Shown piece by piece: positions 60,124 to 64,000 of a stretch of DNA of 64,000 nt (position 1 is the first letter of the stretch; each line of letters begins with the position of its first letter). Made by a program: the position numbers and the translations under genes. The DNA lies in contig JAOTOM010002924.1 in the NCBI GenBank assembly GCA_034440615.1, forward strand, positions 15,001 to 79,000, written 5' to 3'. The stretch is from Ashinkailepas kermadecensis (taxonomy: Eukaryota; Arthropoda; Thecostraca; Neolepadidae). The notes under the pieces are model-generated. The model did not search any database. It was not told the DNA's origin and saw nothing but the letters and a program-made list of their open reading frames with translations.

Positions 60124-60950
60124 TATGTACTGAACTGGGGCGGCAAGGGAACACACACGCCAGCAGGTAAGGTTACCACTGATGGTGGCCTCAGCTGAGA
60201 TACCCCTCGGGTAAATGACGTCGCAGGAGCCGACGGGACGGCTTCGGGAACGGATACAGCAACGGCATCACTCGCGACCTGATCTGGTCATTATGTGAAT
60301 GACCTATCGGCGGTCCGCGAACTTGACCGTGCACGCCTGACCCGTTGTCTGCACGATGGTCGCTGGCAACCGGCGGCTGTGGAAGGCTGACGTCTTCCTA
60401 TTTATATATTTATTTATTTATTTCACGATACATGCCCTCCACGTGCATTGGCTATTATGGACAGTCCTCTGCAATTTATTTTGAAAATCACATTTTAAAA
60501 TCATATTTAGGCAATCCAACATCCGTAGGTTTTAAGTAATCCAATATTAGTGCGTTTAAGTGATTCAACATCGGTAGGTGTTAGGCCGTCGAACATCAGT
60601 AGGCTAGGTTAGGTTGCATTAATATTTATTGATAATTGTATGTTATTTTTCATTATATACCACCACACCCAAAACCTTTTCCCACACTTCCCATATGTTG
60701 TTGAGGTGGGATAGCAGGTATATGTAGTCAATTTTCTTCTTGCTTTTTTAAAAGTTATTTCAATGTTTTTGATATTCTTTTCTTGGACTGATTTCTTAGA
60801 TAGACGTACTTGAACTTAAAGTGCTTATATCCTTGGAAGTTTTCATTTTCCAAAGGAACAATCAGAAATCAGAAATCAGAAATCACCAGAAAAACAACAT
60901 TGTGATAAAAAATGGCCCAGAGGCTTCTTATGCATGTTTGCCATTTTAAT
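60120..60950. other. No gene recognised
   Basis: GTAGGTTTTAAGT/GTAGGCTAGGTTAGG words repeat loosely at 60525-60615, and an ATCAGAAATCAGAAATCAG triplet lies near 60868. Nothing else. Confidence 0.45.
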
Positions 60951-60954
60951 TATG

Positions 60955-61870
60955 AATATTGGGGTTTTAGGGTGCGTCAACCCCATTGGGTTTTCACCCA
61001 TAACAAGGTTGCCTAAGCACGCGTCATACTCACAAACGAATATAAAACATCGGTAGCTATTAAGGCGCTTGATATAAGATTTGGGGAAACAAATAATCAG
61101 TTAGGCAGGTGCATGTATTACGTCAAATCCCATCTCCGCAAGGAAGCACTAAACTGCTCCATTGCGTATAAATCGGGAATAATCTCCCAATAAGTCCTTC
61201 AACCTCAGAGCATTCGCATCATATCCGAAGTGGCGCCTACGTTCTTATGTGTATGCTTGGCACGCCACCAGCACATGGTGCACAGTCAGTGGGGCATTAC
61301 ACCTAACACATTTCGGCCTGTCGTCCCCGCACAATAAATACCTATGTGTTGCTAGAGTGTGACCAATTCTGAGACGACAGATGGCTACCACGTCCCTTCT
61401 AGTTTGGCTGAAGGACGTTGGCCACGGAGCTAACTATGGTTTGATTTGCTTTAATTGGTTGGACTCCACTTGGTCCCATTTGCCCTGCCACTGTCTGAGA
61501 ATAAATGATGAGATAATTGGGTAGTAGTCACTGGCAAGAAGTGGGAGAACGCGACTCCTTGGCGCTTGTGCTGCACGCCTTGCAGCCCTGTCGGCCAGCT
61601 CGTTACCACGGATTTCGACATGTGCTGGAATCCAGCAAAGTATGACCTGTTTTCCCATGCGATGCAGAGAAGTAAGGTGCGATAAAATGTCTCGTACGAT
61701 GACATGTTGCTGGTTAAAACTGCGCAACGCCACAAGACTGCTCAGAGAATCAGTCAAAATAACATGTAAAATATCGTCGTCAACCTCGATGTATGCGACA
61801 GTTTTGCTGATGGCCATCAACTCCGCAGTGAAGACCGTGGCGTGTGGCGGCATTTTACACAAATCCTATA
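60955..61870 (-). pseudogene. LINE 3' part with RNase H domain (I/R1-like clade), 5' truncated
   Basis: Minus strand: TVFTAELMAISKTVAYIEV (catalytic Glu), LHVILTDSLSSLVALRSF (Asp), QVILCWIPAHVEIRGNELAD RAARRAAQ (Asp in NELAD). Past a stop come [40 protein letters not shown], the usual C-terminal zinc-knuckle-like tail. The 3' end reads GGGTTGACGCACCCTAAAAC CCCAATATTCATAATTAAAA, matching the ends of the ~60-bp retroinsertions. Stops and frameshifts show it is dead. Confidence 0.88.
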
Positions 61871-64000
61871 ATTGTTGATGGAAAGAATCAACCTAAATAT
61901 AGGCATCACTCACTTGTTATCTCATGATAACCTCTCCTTTATACTAAGTTTGAGACATATACTTAAAATACGCAGGTCAGGACATCGAGCAATCGTGCTC
62001 CAATCACTTAAACAAAACCTATATAATGCCATTCCAAAAGGCTTGATACTTTTTGTCAATAAAGTTGAACATGTGTTCCTATGACAAGAACTATGCTATT
62101 TTTTCAACAAAAATGATTATGCTTGTATTCCAGACTAAGTTTTGATGATAGAACAGATATAGTGGGCTGGATCCAGCCCATTATATAGCAGAACAATACT
62201 TGTTCAACTGTAAATGTATCTAATGGATACATTTGTCACCTGATATCATTCTTTGTCCATTCTGTAAAAAAATGTAGCTCATGAATGCACCATTTCAGTC
62301 AGCAGATCTGAACCAAATCATCTATTTCTCATACCTTTGACCCAAACTTAGTGTAGCTACAACTTAGTGGTAAATGCTTGACATGAGGGTCTTATCGTGA
62401 TTGTTATTTCGGTGTACAAAGAACATATTTTTTACCAACAAGCACACAAATTCGTTGAAAAGCAAAATAATGCCAAAAATGAGGGCTTTAAATTGGTTCA
62501 TATACAATAACTAATTATTTAAAGCTTTAGAAATTGCAAGGTAACCTAGCATAAAATTAGCTAGCCTAATCTATTTTCTCAGAGAAAAGTATCAAAATCT
62601 TGAAATAAAAGGATATAGCCTAACCAGGCCTATCCATCTTTTTCTTTGGTGGAGGAAAAACATTGTCAACATGCAAATGAAGCACGGAAAAACACAGCAA
62701 ACTAATCTTGCAAATGATGTAAACATCAATAATAATAAAAAATTCAGGATTACCCAGGGTTTTGGCTGGTGGGAATATTATGGTAGGAATAGTTGATGGT
62801 AGGAGACATTTGCTTCACTGCAAAGAGGCAGGGTTGAGCAGATCTTTCTTTAGGTTTCTTCTCTTATCAATTTCTTTGAAATGCTTGGAGTATACTCTTG
62901 GTTCCCCAACATTTAAGAACTTAGACGTGTTTTATTGTATGCTAAGAGATTTTGCTAAGGCAGAATCCTGATAAGAATGGTGTAACCAGATTTCTTCTTT
63001 ATTAAAGTTGCCTGCCCAGTGCCACCTCTATGCTCTGGTACTGTACAGTAAGGCATGACACCTGAAACAGAGATGTGTTACATTCAAACATAATATCTAG
63101 ATGCTGAATTCATACTACAGGAAATCAGACTGCAACTCATGGAAAGTTTCAGGAAGGCATTCATAGCATGATTGCATTGTACATAAATATTCAATTATGC
63201 ATGTATCGTCAATAATCCATGCAAAATTAATCAAGGAATAATGCACCGTGCCCTTAGTCTAGCTGGCCTAGAAAAAGCTATGTTTTCAATGACTGTTTTA
63301 TGTCAATATAGGTAGATATGTACATGTTTGGAAAAATACGCTGCTCGTGGATTTTGGAATCCAGAACACTACCCTCTTCATAATTTTTTTTTGTTTTCTC
63401 ATCTGGAGGTTGAATCTCCTAAGTTACCTCCTAAGTTTGACAATGAGCTGCTGTGATCAAGTAAAAGTGCTCAAAATTCACCGAGAGGGGGTGCAGATTG
63501 AATTACGATGCATAAGGTTTTAAAAAATATTCTCCATACTGGATGACTACAAAATATTCCTCTCAACATGCAAGATTACAATGCACAAATCCAACCTTGC
63601 CAATGCATGATAAAAATATGTGTCGTAACAAATGTTCAATGGAAAGAACAGGACAATATTAATAACTCAGTCAGCGGAAGATAAATATACTTGCTTGTAG
63701 AGGAAGCAAAATAAAAGTAACCATTGCGTATGATTTGAAAAAAGTATTCTGCAACCATATTGATACCATATTAAAAAAAACCTTCGGATGACGTCATGCG
63801 GGCTTGAAGGAAAACTTCGATCTACCTTCTAGTAAAGGTATCTTGGCACTCTCTACGGCATCTGGCAGCCGACTGATGACTGCCAGATGACAATATGGCG
63901 CTATGATTAAATTAGTGAAGAATGCGCTTATAAACCAATTTCCGGTGCAACAGTGGATGAAATGAGCACACAAGTATACTTCAGCGATGTCAACCAAGTT
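61871..64000. other. AT-rich right end, no gene recognised
   Basis: 62540-62660 holds TAACCTAGCATAAAATTAGC / TAGCCTAACCAGGCC words of the AT-rich repeat, and 63395-63610 a third copy of the interspersed repeat at 20180. Short frames have no recognised domain. Confidence 0.45.

Overview
KIND OF ORGANISM. This is animal nuclear DNA: spliced genes with GT/AG introns, tRNA-derived SINEs, LINE reverse-transcriptase debris, cut-and-paste transposons and many mini/microsatellites. TAGGTTAGG-like tracts in the AT-rich parts, and the flavour of the protein families, suggest an arthropod (crustacean or chelicerate). The species cannot be named from the sequence. GENES. Two genes on the minus strand can be rebuilt exon by exon. 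(1) A LIN54/tesmin-type CXC-domain protein, the DNA-binding subunit of MuvB/DREAM cell-cycle complexes, in 12 exons from 34074 down to about 11771; all junctions are GT/AG and phase-consistent, giving about 664 codons. (2) The last two exons of a CISD (mitoNEET/NAF-1) CDGSH 2Fe-2S protein, 47839-47726 and 42920-42831, with all cluster ligands present. The left edge also holds a TATA box and a 30-codon signal-peptide-like start (minus strand, 90 to 1). LAYOUT. 1-11.6 kb: partial gene start, GC-rich minisatellites and a SINE. 11.6-34.1 kb: LIN54, whose introns are largely minisatellite, many arrays starting at or near splice junctions. 34.8-36.2 kb: a large inverted array. 36.2-39.8 kb: AT-rich TAGGTTAGG-bearing repeats and a TTAA-flanked MITE. 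39.8-42.4 kb: SINE, AG repeat and dead LINE. 42.8-47.8 kb: CISD, with a 3.3-kb array of a 93-bp unit in its intron. 49.27-53.85 kb: a complete-looking DNA transposon with ~0.5-kb terminal inverted repeats, an 8-bp target duplication and a transposase-like gene of a family I cannot assign to a named superfamily. 53.9-64 kb: minisatellites, three LINE remnants, a SINE, a MITE and AT-rich repeats. HOW IT FITS TOGETHER. The two genes have no evident functional link. The strongest theme is retroposition: several SINE families with different tRNA-like heads share a 3' hairpin plus TAAAAC-type end, and at least five insertions of only 55-64 bp carry little more than such an end with a simple tail, each flanked by 9-14-bp duplications. 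A second theme is the interplay of repeats and splicing in LIN54: a minisatellite built from a splice donor, an in-frame duplicated splice acceptor, and a SINE that landed exactly on an acceptor.
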